Shown piece after piece: positions 7,328-14,251 of a stretch of DNA of 15,799 bases (position 1 is the first letter of the stretch; the number at the start of each line of letters is the position of its first letter). Made by a program: the position numbers and the translations under genes. The notes below the pieces were generated by a model. It had not been told where the DNA came from, made no database searches, and saw only the letters and a list, made by a program, of their open reading frames with translations. Source of the DNA: DASQEH01 sp038239485 (lineage in GTDB: Bacteria > Actinomycetota > Actinomycetes > Propionibacteriales > Nocardioidaceae); assembly GCA_038239485.1 (NCBI GenBank), contig JBBSET010000067.1, positions 1 to 15,799 of the forward strand, in the 5' to 3' direction.

Positions 7328-9225
7328 AGTGTTCTCTCCTCATCCTGGGCGCCCGGCAGGTCGCCGACGCGTAGGCGGATCCGGGCGATACCCGGTTGGG
7401 GTAGGTCGAAGTCGAAACTTGTGGGGCCGGCTGACGGGTCGAGCGCGCCCAGGGGCTCGGTATGCAGCACGTCGCAGGAGCGGAGCCGCGCGAACGCCTC
7501 GTCATCGGGCCAGTCGACGTCGTCGGGCGTGCCGCGCAGGATGTTGGAGTGATCCTCGTCGACGCGAGCGAGCTCCACGTCGTACCGCTCTGCGGTCAGG
7601 CCGGTGACGGTGAGGCTGATCCGACGCCTCAGCCGACGGTCGCCGGCCATCAGCTCGGCGTTGATGGTGCCGTTCCAGACCAGGACGTCGACGGTGTCGT
7701 CGTCGTGGCGGGCCGCCCAGGCCTGGACGAGGACGTCTGCACCGTCACCGTCAACCGTGGAGCGGAGCACCTGGTCGCCGAGGTGGGCAGCGAGGTGGAC
7801 GGCCCAGTAGCGCGGCTTGCGCAGGTTGCCAACCGTGAGCAGCCCGAAGCCGTCGTGGAAGAGCCGGGGCGGGCGGCCGAGCTCCTCGAAGTGGTCGCTG
7901 ATGACCCAGTACGCGAGGGCGTCCAGTCGGCCCTGGGCGCTGGCGAAGCCGCTCAGCACGAAAGGCGCGCCCGCGACGCTGTCATGTATCCGGCCGAAGT
8001 GGGTCGAGCCGACCCCCCACTCGGTCCACCAGATCGGGGCGCCGGCGAACCCGTGCCGGGCCAGCGCCGGCCGGACGTCGAGAGGGAGGTTTCCGTAGGT
8101 GTGCGTGCTCACGAAGTCCAGCGGCAGCCGTTCGCCTTCGGCGAACTCGGCAAGCGACTCCACCCACTCGGTCGCCGCGGTCGACGGTCCGCCCACCCTG
8201 AGCCTCGCGTCGACGCTCTTCACGGCGCGCGCGGCATCGGCGTACAGCCGCAGGTACTCGTCCTTCGTGCCGGTCCAGAACACCTCGAGATTCGGCTCGT
8301 TCCAGACCTCGAAGCCCCACTCGGTCACCTCGTCGATGCCGTACCGGTCCACGAGGTGGCGGGCCAGGGCGCCGACGAGATCGCCCCACTCCGACCAGTC
8401 CTTCGGCGGGGAGATGATGCCCTGGTAGGTGAAGACGGTCTGCGTGGGGTCGGACGCCATCGCGGCGGGCATGAACCCGAGCTCGACGACCGGCCTGACT
8501 CCCATGGCGAGCAGTTGGTCGTAGAGCGCGTCGACACCGTCGAAGTCGAACTGCAACGAGCCGTCGTCGGCCCTCGTGACCACGTGGTTGTCGTCGTGGA
8601 GGATAGCGTGGGCCCGCACGTGGGTCACGCCGAGATCATCGTGCGCCTGGGCCAACGCGGCCGCGAACTCTGCGCCGATATCGTGGCCGCCGGTGTCGAG
8701 CCCGAAGCGCAGCTGCGTCAGCCGCTCGGACCCGGCCAGACGCCAGACCCGGTCCGGCGAACCGATGATGGTGTCGGCATCTACGGTGACCGCTACCGAA
8801 TCGGGGGCGGCGCCTGTCGTGTGTGACCTGACTGGTGCGGACCAGTTCCAGGCGGGATACTCCGCACCCGCGACGGCCCCGATCCGGTAGGTGTACTCGA
8901 TACCGTCGCTCAGCCCTGTGTCGGCGAACGAGCATCCGGCGACGGCCGGGACGTCACTGCCACCGTGGCCCACGATGTGCGGTGCGCCGCCCGCTGCCGC
9001 CCTCCGCTCGATCAGGTAGCCGGCAGCCTCGGGGACCGGCTCCCAGTCCAGCCGGACGAAACCGGCGCACGAGCCGGCGCGGACTCCGCCCGGAGCCGGG
9101 AGCTCGGTTGCCGGGCTCGCATCCGCGGTGTCGGTGAGCCTCCGGTAGATCCGCCGCTCGAAGTCCTGGCGGACTGCTACGGCCTCGGGTGCCGCGGCCT
9201 CCGGCGCAGCGGCTTGGTCGGTCAT
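7324..9225 (-). CDS. Cytoplasmic GH39-like glycosidase with N-terminal Fn3-like domain
   Basis: 633 residues, no signal peptide, so intracellular. After an Ala-rich start, about residues 42-138 look like a fibronectin-III-type beta-sandwich (PGGVRA...VRLDWEPVPEAAGYLIERR...YTYRIGAV). The (beta/alpha)8 domain runs from about 165 to 460. The clan-A catalytic pattern is clear: WGFEVWNEPNLEVFW puts the acid/base at Glu310 (NEP), and PIWWTEWGVGS puts the nucleophile at Glu402. THVRAHAIL and HTYGN also fit the GH39 beta-xylosidase/alpha-L-arabinosidase type. A C-terminal beta domain follows. The predicted activity is a retaining exo-glycosidase on imported oligosaccharides; GH39 specificities vary (xylosidase, iduronidase, arabinosidase and others), so no substrate is assigned. 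The start overlaps the lacI-type gene stop (ATGA at 9222-9225), and the stop overlaps the binding-protein start. Confidence 0.85.
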   Translation of the reverse strand: MTDQAAAPEAAAPEAVAVRQDFERRIYRRLTDTADASPATELPAPGGVRAGSCAGFVRLDWEPVPEAAGYLIERRAAAGGAPHIVGHGGSDVPAVAGCSFADTGLSDGIEYTYRIGAVAGAEYPAWNWSAPVRSHTTGAAPDSVAVTVDADTIIGSPDRVWRLAGSERLTQLRFGLDTGGHDIGAEFAAALAQAHDDLGVTHVRAHAILHDDNHVVTRADDGSLQFDFDGVDALYDQLLAMGVRPVVELGFMPAAMASDPTQTVFTYQGIISPPKDWSEWGDLVGALARHLVDRYGIDEVTEWGFEVWNEPNLEVFWTGTKDEYLRLYADAARAVKSVDARLRVGGPSTAATEWVESLAEFAEGERLPLDFVSTHTYGNLPLDVRPALARHGFAGAPIWWTEWGVGSTHFGRIHDSVAGAPFVLSGFASAQGRLDALAYWVISDHFEELGRPPRLFHDGFGLLTVGNLRKPRYWAVHLAAHLGDQVLRSTVDGDGADVLVQAWAARHDDDTVDVLVWNGTINAELMAGDRRLRRRISLTVTGLTAERYDVELARVDEDHSNILRGTPDDVDWPDDEAFARLRSCDVLHTEPLGALDPSAGPTSFDFDLPQPGIARIRLRVGDLPGAQDEERTL

Positions 9226-10283
9226 GCCGCGCCTGCCTGTGCGGCCACGGCCTGCCCCGCTCCACAGCCGCAGCTTCGGCGGATGACGACCTTCGTCGCC
9301 AGCGTCACTGTGCGTAGAGGTGACCGAGGCTCGTTGAGCCGGTCCAACAGCATCCGGACGGCCGTCTCACCCATCTCCCGCATCGGTTGACGGACTGTGG
9401 TGAGGGCTGGGCGTACGTGCTGAGCGAACGAGATGTCGTCGAAACCGGTCACGGCGACGTCCGACGGCACCCGCAGCCGGCGGCCACGCAGCACCGACAA
9501 GGCGGCGATGCCCATCTCGTCGTTGCCGACGACGATCGCCCGAGGCGGGTGGCGACGGGTGTCGAGCAGCTCGTTGACGGCGCGCGCCCCGCCGGCCTCG
9601 GTGAAGTCGCCCCGCGCATCGGGGGAGTCGGGAACGGGGAGCCCCGCATCGGCCATGGCCAGCCGGTATCCGGCGAAGCGCTCGTCGGAGTCGGCCGAGC
9701 GCGTCGGCCCGCCGATGAAGGCCAGTTCGGTGTGGCCGTGCACATCGACCAGGTGCGCCGTCACCTGGCGGGCGCCACCGCGGTTGTCGGAGCCGACGGA
9801 GTCCAGCTTGCGTCGGGTCGCCCGCGTGGCCAGCAGGACGACCGGAACGCTCCGCGCGATACTCGCGATGTCCTTCTGCGGCAGGCTCCCGGCGAGGATG
9901 ACCAGACCGTCGACCTTGCTCGCCACGGACCAGGCGAGGTCGCGGCCGACGGCGCTGTGGGTGGACGCGATGAGGACGGCGTCGCCGGCCAGTGTGGCCG
10001 CCCGTTCCGCGCCACGGATCACCTGGTCGACGAACAGGGGTGCGTCGTTCTCAGCCTCGGTCGGCGCCCCGAGGTCCGGGAACAGAAGGCCGACGATCCC
10101 CGCCCGGCGCACTGCCAGTCCGCGGGCCGAGTTGTTCGGAACCCACCCCAGCTCGTTCGCCACGGACAGGACGCGCTTGCGCGTCTCAGCCGACGATCCC
10201 GGCCCGTTGCGCATCACGCGCGAGACCGTCGCGGTCGACACGCCACTGCGGCGGGCAACCTCGTAGATCGTGGACTTCGCCAC
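9222..10283 (-). CDS. LacI/GalR-family transcriptional regulator, first gene of the operon
   Basis: 353 residues from a GTG at 10283, with GAGGT about 4 nt before it. The N-terminal helix-turn-helix is textbook LacI (TIYEVARRSGVSTATVSRVM, residues 5-24), followed by the hinge NNSARGLAVRR near 53-63. The rest is the periplasmic-binding-like sensor domain: IVGLLFPDL, DGLVILAG, AFIGGPTRSADSDERFAGYR, AIVVGNDEMGIAAL, VAVTGFDDISFAQHVRPALTTVRQP. It ends with a Cys-Gly-Cys motif (RRSCGCG), often seen in actinobacterial LacI proteins. Being first in the operon and overlapping the GH39 gene by 4 nt, it is co-transcribed with the genes it probably represses. The twin operator 16 nt upstream implies autoregulation. 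The effector is presumably an oligosaccharide or monosaccharide from the pathway; its identity is unknown. Confidence 0.95.
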   Translation of the reverse strand: MAKSTIYEVARRSGVSTATVSRVMRNGPGSSAETRKRVLSVANELGWVPNNSARGLAVRRAGIVGLLFPDLGAPTEAENDAPLFVDQVIRGAERAATLAGDAVLIASTHSAVGRDLAWSVASKVDGLVILAGSLPQKDIASIARSVPVVLLATRATRRKLDSVGSDNRGGARQVTAHLVDVHGHTELAFIGGPTRSADSDERFAGYRLAMADAGLPVPDSPDARGDFTEAGGARAVNELLDTRRHPPRAIVVGNDEMGIAALSVLRGRRLRVPSDVAVTGFDDISFAQHVRPALTTVRQPMREMGETAVRMLLDRLNEPRSPLRTVTLATKVVIRRSCGCGAGQAVAAQAGAA

Positions 10284-10299
10284 TTGACCTCAACTCTGA

Positions 10300-10328
10300 G
10301 TAAGCGGTTACGTTAGTTAACCGCTTAC
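10300..10328. promoter_or_regulatory. Twin LacI-type operator upstream of the regulator gene
   Basis: A 29-bp inverted repeat with 11-bp perfect arms (GTAAGCGGTTA at 10300-10310 and TAACCGCTTAC at 10318-10328) and a 7-nt spacer. Each arm is also a near-palindromic LacI-family half-operator pair with the typical central CG: GTAAGCGGTTAC at 10300-10311 and TTAACCGCTTAC at 10317-10328. Their centres are 17 bp apart. The site begins 16 nt before the regulator start codon and overlaps the predicted -10 and transcription start, so binding would block the promoter. Confidence 0.85.
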
Positions 10329-10355
10329 ATTGGCACCGGTGGTTGCCTGTGTCAA
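10326..10355 (-). promoter_or_regulatory. Predicted sigma-70-type promoter of the sugar operon
   Basis: On the minus strand there is a perfect TTGACA at 10355-10350. After 18 nt comes AATGTA (10331-10326), a weak -10 that lies partly inside the operator. Transcription would start around 10315-10320, roughly 35 nt before the GTG. The -35 is convincing, while the -10 is only approximate. The overlap with the operator fits LacI repression. Confidence 0.5.
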
Positions 10356-10519
10356 GGGTCACACTCGGTCACCTTGGTCCGACCAACATGCCCGCCAGGC
10401 CGGCACGCATCACCGAATGGACCCGCGACCCAGCAACGACCCTGTGCCTCTGGCACCAGTCCCCAGACGGGGCGCCCGCAAGCACGCAAACTGCCACTTT
10501 CGCCAGTCCCACAGCCAGC
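10356..10519. other. Upstream intergenic region, no gene seen
   Basis: This stretch lies between the sugar-operon promoter and the phospholipase-D-like gene. I find no convincing coding frame, RNA gene or terminator. Short repeats of GGTCAC occur near 10357-10373 but form no clear site. Part of it should act as upstream promoter sequence for the two divergent genes. Confidence 0.5.
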
Positions 10520-10531
10520 TAGATTAGGCTC
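10520..10531 (+). promoter_or_regulatory. Possible leaderless promoter (-10 TAGATT) of the phospholipase-D-like gene
   Basis: TAGATT at 10520-10525 matches the actinobacterial TANNNT -10 and ends 6 nt before the GTG start codon. There is no Shine-Dalgarno sequence. That spacing would place the transcription start at or next to the start codon, as in leaderless mRNAs. The -35 region (near 10497-10502) is poor. Confidence 0.45.
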
Positions 10532-11823
10532 GTGCCCCCGCGACGACAGAACCGGCGGATCCTGCGCAGCCGTTCGCCGAGAGGCCCCGTTCTTGCCCGG
10601 GCCGTCACCGTGGCGAGGCGGGCGACGCTGGTCGTTATGGGCGCCCAGCTGCTCGTGGTGGCTGCCCTCACGCTCGTCGACTCGTACCGTCGTCGCGGCA
10701 GGACGCCCAAGCAGTTCCCGACCGTCGCTCCCCTCCAGGCGCCGCTCGGAGACGGAACGGTCACGACCTACACCTTCGGGTCCGACCTGTTCGACGACAT
10801 GCTGGCCGCGATCGAGGGGGCGCAGCGGCAGATCCTCTTCGAAACCTACATCTGGAAGGGCGACGAGGTCGGGAACCGTTTCAAGCAGGCACTCACCGAA
10901 GCGGCTGAGCGCGGCGTTGAGGTGTACGCGATCTTCGATGGCTTCGCGAACATCGTCGTGGCACCGGGGTTCAAGCGCTTCTCCCCCCTCGTGCGTGTGC
11001 TCAAGTATCCGGCCTACAGTGCCGGCTGGCACTTTTTCGACCCTCGCCGCTATGGCCGGGACCACCGCAAGATCCTCGTCATCGACACCGAGGTGGGCTT
11101 CGTGGGCGGCTACAACGTCGGGACCGCCTACAAGACCCAGTGGCGCGACACCCATGTGCGGGTCACCGGTCCAGGGGTCTGGGACCTGAAGCTGGCCTTT
11201 GCCGACTTCTGGAACATGCAGGAGAACCAGAAGCGCGGCCGGCGCCCGCTGCTGTTGGACACCGTCGCCGACTGGGAGCCCCGGCTGCGGTTCACCGCAA
11301 CCTCCCGAACCAGTGGAGCTTTCCGATCCGGGCCATGTACATGGAGGCGATCGGCCGAGCCCACGACCACATCTACGTCACGCAGGCGTACTTCATCCCC
11401 GACGGTGACTTCGTGGCGGCTCTGACCGGTGCGGCGCAGCGCGGCGTGGACGTCCGCCTGTTGCTCCCGGCGACTTCGAACCACGTCGTCGCCGACTGGC
11501 TGTCGCGGGGGTACTACGAGCAGCTCCTCGTGAGTGGGGTGCGGATCTTCCTCTTCCAGGGAGCCATGGTCCACGCCAAGACAGCCACGATCGATGGGCA
11601 GTGGTCGACGGTCGGCACCACGAACCTCGACCGCTTGAGCATGACCGGCAACTACGAGGTCAACATGGAGTTCATCGACGCAGGCATGGCGGCGCGGATG
11701 GAGCAGATCTTCACCAGTGACCTGACCAACTGCCGCGAGCTGTCGAGGTCGGAGTGGGAGGCTCGCGGGGTACATCGGCGCTTCACAGAGGCCCTGCTCG
11801 CGCCTTTGCGTCCGCTCCTCTGA
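10532..11823 (+). pseudogene. Phospholipase D/cardiolipin-synthase-like gene broken by a 1-nt frameshift
   Basis: Two frames join into one protein of about 430 residues. The first (GTG at 10532, open to 11425) has a basic N-terminus, a membrane segment about 31-49, the first HKD motif HRKILVID (His178, Lys180, Asp185) and then a sensible domain up to WEPRLRF near 11293. Beyond that it becomes nonsense. The family sequence continues one frame back (VHRNLPNQWSFPIRAMYMEAI...) to the TGA at 11821-11823 and carries the second motif HAKTATID (His codon at 11572). Loss of one G in the CGG-GTT context at about 11289-11290 would explain the shift. Two-HKD proteins of this size transfer or hydrolyse phospholipids, cardiolipin synthase being the usual actinobacterial role. 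Real mutation and sequencing error cannot be separated here. If real, the product lacks the second half of the active site. Codon use in both halves is normal, so any break is recent. Confidence 0.85.
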
Positions 11824-11855
11824 CGACCGGCGTCGTCGGCCCGATGCAGGCACGC

Positions 11856-11899
11856 GGCCGGCGGCTGGCCCGGGCCGGCGGCTGGCCCGGGCCGGCCGG
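11856..11899. repeat. 17-bp GC-rich tandem repeat between convergent genes
   Basis: GGCCGGCGGCTGGCCCG occurs perfectly at 11856-11872 and 11873-11889, followed by a partial third copy (GGCCGGCC). The unit junction GGCTGGCCC-GGGCCGGC is almost self-complementary, so the array can form strong hairpins on either strand. It lies between the stops of two converging genes, so it may act as a bidirectional terminator or stability element, although no U-tract follows. Confidence 0.7.
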
Positions 11900-11980
11900 A
11901 GCTGACCGGCCGACCCGAGCACGCTGCCCCCGCCTGCAACGGCAGGCTCTGCGACTCCGCTCTACGCCTGAGCTCTGCAA

Positions 11981-13165
11981 CTAGTGGGTTTGCGACGACA
12001 GGACGACGATCCCCATTGGAGCGGTCCCGGACGGGAGTGGCGTCGGGGAGCTCGCCAGCTCGGTCAGGGTGCCGCCGTGGACGGCGAAGGTGCTGACCAC
12101 CAGGCCAGCGCCGCCAGTGACGGACAGCGTCGTACCGTCGGGGGACAACCGGGCGTCGACGGCTCCGACACCGTTGGTGAAGGGTGTCGTGCCGAGCAGG
12201 GCGAGGGCGCCGCCTGGCTTGATCCGGTAGCTGGAGATGGTGGCCGATCCGGTGTTGACGGCGAACAGGTACTTGCCGTCGTGGCTGATCTCGGTCCAGC
12301 AGGGCGCGGTCTGCCCGTCCGGGAAGGGCGAGTCACCGATCGAGCTCAGCACGCCGCGGTGGCTGACATGGAAGGCAGACACGGTGCCCAGCCCGGCTCC
12401 CGCATGCGCGTTGGTGACGTAGAGCTGGGACGGGTTGGTGGGACGGAACTCCGACCCGATCGGGCCCAGGCTCTGCGCGGCGAAGGGAGACCCCGGAGCA
12501 GCAACGAGCCGACCGTTCCTCCGCACGGTGAAGCTGTCGATCAACGACGGGTTGTCGCGGGTACCCACCAGACGGTCTCCGGTCGAGTTGAAGAGCACGT
12601 CGCCCACGCCGGAGCCTTCCGGCACGGGCACGGTCGACCTGGGGACCGGGACGAGCCGACCCCCTCGGGTCAGCCAGAACCCGGTGTAGTTGCTGCCGCC
12701 GTTCCCCACATTGGCGACGTAGACAAGTCCGCGTCGGCTGACGGCGATACTGACAGGCTCGACCCCGCCCGACGACACGGGTCGGCCCACCAGTCTCGGC
12801 GCCCCGTCGTGGCGGATGCGCAGAACCGAGATCTGGTTGCTGCCCGCGTCGACGGCCAGCAGGAACCTGCGATCGGGGCTGGCTTGGATGGAGCCTTGCG
12901 AGCCGAGCCCGGCGCCCAGCCCTGCTCCGCCGATCGCGAACGGTGAGCCTGCCATCGGCGTCAGGGAGCCGTCGGCGTGTCGGTCGAACGCCGCGACGGA
13001 GTTGTCGCCGGCGGCGTTGTCGTTGACGTAGGTGTGCCCGACGACTCGTGACTCGCCGCTCGGCTGCGGTGCCGGCGATGCGTCAGCCGACGTCGCGGCG
13101 GCCGTCAAGCCAGGCGCCGCCGCCAACAGGGTGCCGCAGGCGGCGAGATAGATACGTGTGCGCAT
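11981..13165 (-). CDS. Secreted beta-propeller protein, lactonase/YncE-like family (PF10282)
   Basis: 394 residues from the ATG at 13165, which has GGAG 6 nt upstream. A start at 13207 would add a polar, non-signal-like extension. The N-terminus is a Sec-type signal (MRTRIYLAACGTLLAAAPGL, cleavage probably in the Ala-rich TAAATSADA). The mature part is a repeating propeller: blades of the type F-H-x-DG-L-T/x-GSPF...SPDRRFLLAVDAGSNQISVLRI...RRGLVYVANVGNGG...ISHDGKYLFAVNTGSATISSYRI...SPDGTTLSVTG. This matches the 6-phosphogluconolactonase-like seven-bladed family, but secreted members are rarely shown to be lactonases, so the enzymatic role is open. It is transcribed divergently from an ECF sigma factor gene, which may control it. 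Confidence 0.82.
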   Translation of the reverse strand: MRTRIYLAACGTLLAAAPGLTAAATSADASPAPQPSGESRVVGHTYVNDNAAGDNSVAAFDRHADGSLTPMAGSPFAIGGAGLGAGLGSQGSIQASPDRRFLLAVDAGSNQISVLRIRHDGAPRLVGRPVSSGGVEPVSIAVSRRGLVYVANVGNGGSNYTGFWLTRGGRLVPVPRSTVPVPEGSGVGDVLFNSTGDRLVGTRDNPSLIDSFTVRRNGRLVAAPGSPFAAQSLGPIGSEFRPTNPSQLYVTNAHAGAGLGTVSAFHVSHRGVLSSIGDSPFPDGQTAPCWTEISHDGKYLFAVNTGSATISSYRIKPGGALALLGTTPFTNGVGAVDARLSPDGTTLSVTGGAGLVVSTFAVHGGTLTELASSPTPLPSGTAPMGIVVLSSQTH

Positions 13166-13173
13166 GTCACTCT

Positions 13174-13251
13174 CCAGATGATCGGGTCGACCTGAGCTGG
13201 CCGGCACTGGTGAGTCCCGACGATCTGGTCCTTGTTACACAGATCGGCCCG
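13174..13251. promoter_or_regulatory. Three copies of a CAGATnnTCGGG-like motif in the divergent promoter region
   Basis: CCAGATGATCGGG at 13174-13186 and its inverted relative CCCGACGATCTGG at 13216-13228 match at 11 of 13 positions. A third copy, CAGATCGGCCCG, starts at 13240 and forms a perfect 7-bp inverted repeat with the second (CGATCTG 13221-13227, CAGATCG 13240-13246). Copy 1 abuts the lactonase ribosome site. The arrangement suggests an operator cluster or RNA structure controlling the secreted protein; the cognate factor is unknown. Confidence 0.45.
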
Positions 13252-13276
13252 AAACCGGGCTGACGTCCGCGTTTCG
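13250..13276. promoter_or_regulatory. CGAAAC-N15-GTTTCG inverted repeat before the sigma factor gene
   Basis: Arms CGAAAC (13250-13255) and GTTTCG (13271-13276) flank 15 nt. GAAAC resembles an ECF-type -35 element, and one such element faces each divergent gene. I do not find a well-spaced canonical CGTC -10 partner, so an ECF promoter remains only a possibility. Confidence 0.3.
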
Positions 13277-13292
13277 TAATCTGTCTCGACAG

Positions 13293-13320
13293 TTGGGCTC
13301 GCACGCTCCTCGCTTACCCT
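13293..13320 (+). promoter_or_regulatory. Possible leaderless promoter of the ECF sigma factor gene
   Basis: TACCCT at 13315-13320 fits TANNNT and ends 7 nt before the ATG at 13328. TTGGGC at 13293-13298 could be the -35, with 16 nt between. No ribosome binding site precedes the ATG, which supports leaderless initiation. Confidence 0.35.
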
Positions 13321-13327
13321 CGACGAC

Positions 13328-13942
13328 ATGGACGGATCCCGGTCTGAGCAGGCTCTTGCCGACCAGGATCTTGTCAGCCGGCTGCGCACTGGTGACGAGG
13401 ACGCCTTCGTCGCCGTGGTCGAGCGCTACCACACTCAGCTGGTCCGGCTTGCGAGTGCCTTCGTCTCCGGATCGGGAAGCGCCGAGGACGTCGCCCAGGA
13501 GACCTGGCTCGCGCGGATCACCGGCATCGACCGGTTCGAGTCCAGGTCCTCGCTTCGCACCTGGCTGTTCCAGATCTGCGTCAACCGGGCGCGCTCGGTC
13601 GGTGAACGCGAGCACCGCAGTGTCCCGGTCGATCACGTCGAGGCGTCGGTGGATGCCGAGCAGTTCACGCCGACGGGCGCCTGGACCTCGCCTCCGGCAC
13701 CATGGCCGGACTGGTCGGGAGACCCCTCTGACGACGCCGACCTCGTGGCAACGATCCGGATGGCGATCACCCGGCTTCCCGGCATGCAAAGACTTGTCGT
13801 GACGATGCGCGATCTCGACGGCCTCACGAGCGGGGAGGTCTGCCAGGTACTGTCCATCAGCGAGGCGAACCAGCGCGTCCTCCTGCACCGGGGTCGCGGG
13901 AACGTCCGAGCCAGCATCCAGAGGGCGGTGACAGGCCGATGA
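13328..13942 (+). CDS. ECF-type RNA polymerase sigma factor
   Basis: 204 residues. Sigma region 2 is at about 13-88: DLVSRLRTGDEDAFVAVVERYH, SAEDVAQETWLARITGIDRFESRSSLRTWLFQICVNRAR, containing the core-binding and -10 recognition helices. A linker of about 45 residues, rich in Pro and Trp (GAWTSPPAPWPDWSGDP), leads to region 4 at about 137-197. The -35-binding helix-turn-helix there is LTSGEVCQVLSISEANQRVLLHRGRGNVR. The Trp/Pro linker and NQRVLLHRGR ending are typical of an actinobacterial ECF group paired with soluble zinc-finger anti-sigma factors, matching the next gene, which overlaps by 4 nt. The target promoter is not known; the divergent secreted propeller gene and its own gene are natural candidates. 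No Shine-Dalgarno is visible. Confidence 0.93.
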   Translation: MDGSRSEQALADQDLVSRLRTGDEDAFVAVVERYHTQLVRLASAFVSGSGSAEDVAQETWLARITGIDRFESRSSLRTWLFQICVNRARSVGEREHRSVPVDHVEASVDAEQFTPTGAWTSPPAPWPDWSGDPSDDADLVATIRMAITRLPGMQRLVVTMRDLDGLTSGEVCQVLSISEANQRVLLHRGRGNVRASIQRAVTGR

Positions 13943-14196
13943 GGTTGATCCGGCGGCGCCCCGACATCACCTGCCGTCAGGCGGTCGACCTGATCACCGG
14001 CTATCTCGACGACGTCCTGCCCGCAGACGTGCGCAGCCGGCTGGAGACCCATCTCGCCGACTGCCCCCACTGTGCGGAGTACATCGCGCAGATCCGCGCC
14101 ATCATCGCGATATCTGGGCACGTCGAGACCGACGAGCTCACCCCGCGGGCTCGGGAAACGCTGGTCCGGCTCTATCGGCAGACTCAGGGGGAGTAG
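13939..14196 (+). CDS. Small zinc-finger (zf-HC2) anti-sigma factor
   Basis: 85 residues with the ZAS signature: Cys12, then His38-x3-Cys42-x2-Cys45 in CRQAVDLITGYLDD...ETHLADCPHC. This binds zinc and clamps the sigma factor. There is no membrane helix, so it is a cytoplasmic anti-sigma and not a membrane-anchored one. Zinc-thiol members often release sigma on oxidation, which is possible here but not shown by sequence. The ATG overlaps the sigma gene stop (ATGA at 13939-13942), giving coupled, near-equimolar synthesis. It converges with the next gene, with 55 nt between stops. The short stem CGCCG-N7-CGGCG there is too weak to call a terminator. Confidence 0.92.
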   Translation: MRLIRRRPDITCRQAVDLITGYLDDVLPADVRSRLETHLADCPHCAEYIAQIRAIIAISGHVETDELTPRARETLVRLYRQTQGE

Positions 14197-14251
14197 GGCC
14201 GACGCCGCGCGACACGGCGGGCGAATCGCTGAGCGAACCAGCCGCGGTCGG

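Noticed and set aside
7462..8826. 454-residue plus-strand open frame
   Set aside because: Antisense shadow of the GH39 gene with its intact catalytic motifs.
11128..11922. 264-residue minus frame opposite the phospholipase-D-like gene
   Set aside because: Shadow of the second HKD half; no domain.
11980..13165. Calling the propeller protein 6-phosphogluconolactonase (pgl)
   Set aside because: It is exported and the substrate enzyme pathway is cytosolic; family resemblance does not establish that activity.
14197..14251. Rho-independent terminator between the anti-sigma and membrane-protein genes
   Set aside because: Only a 5-bp GC stem and a 5-bp TCGCT/AGCGA stem without a loop; no U-tract.
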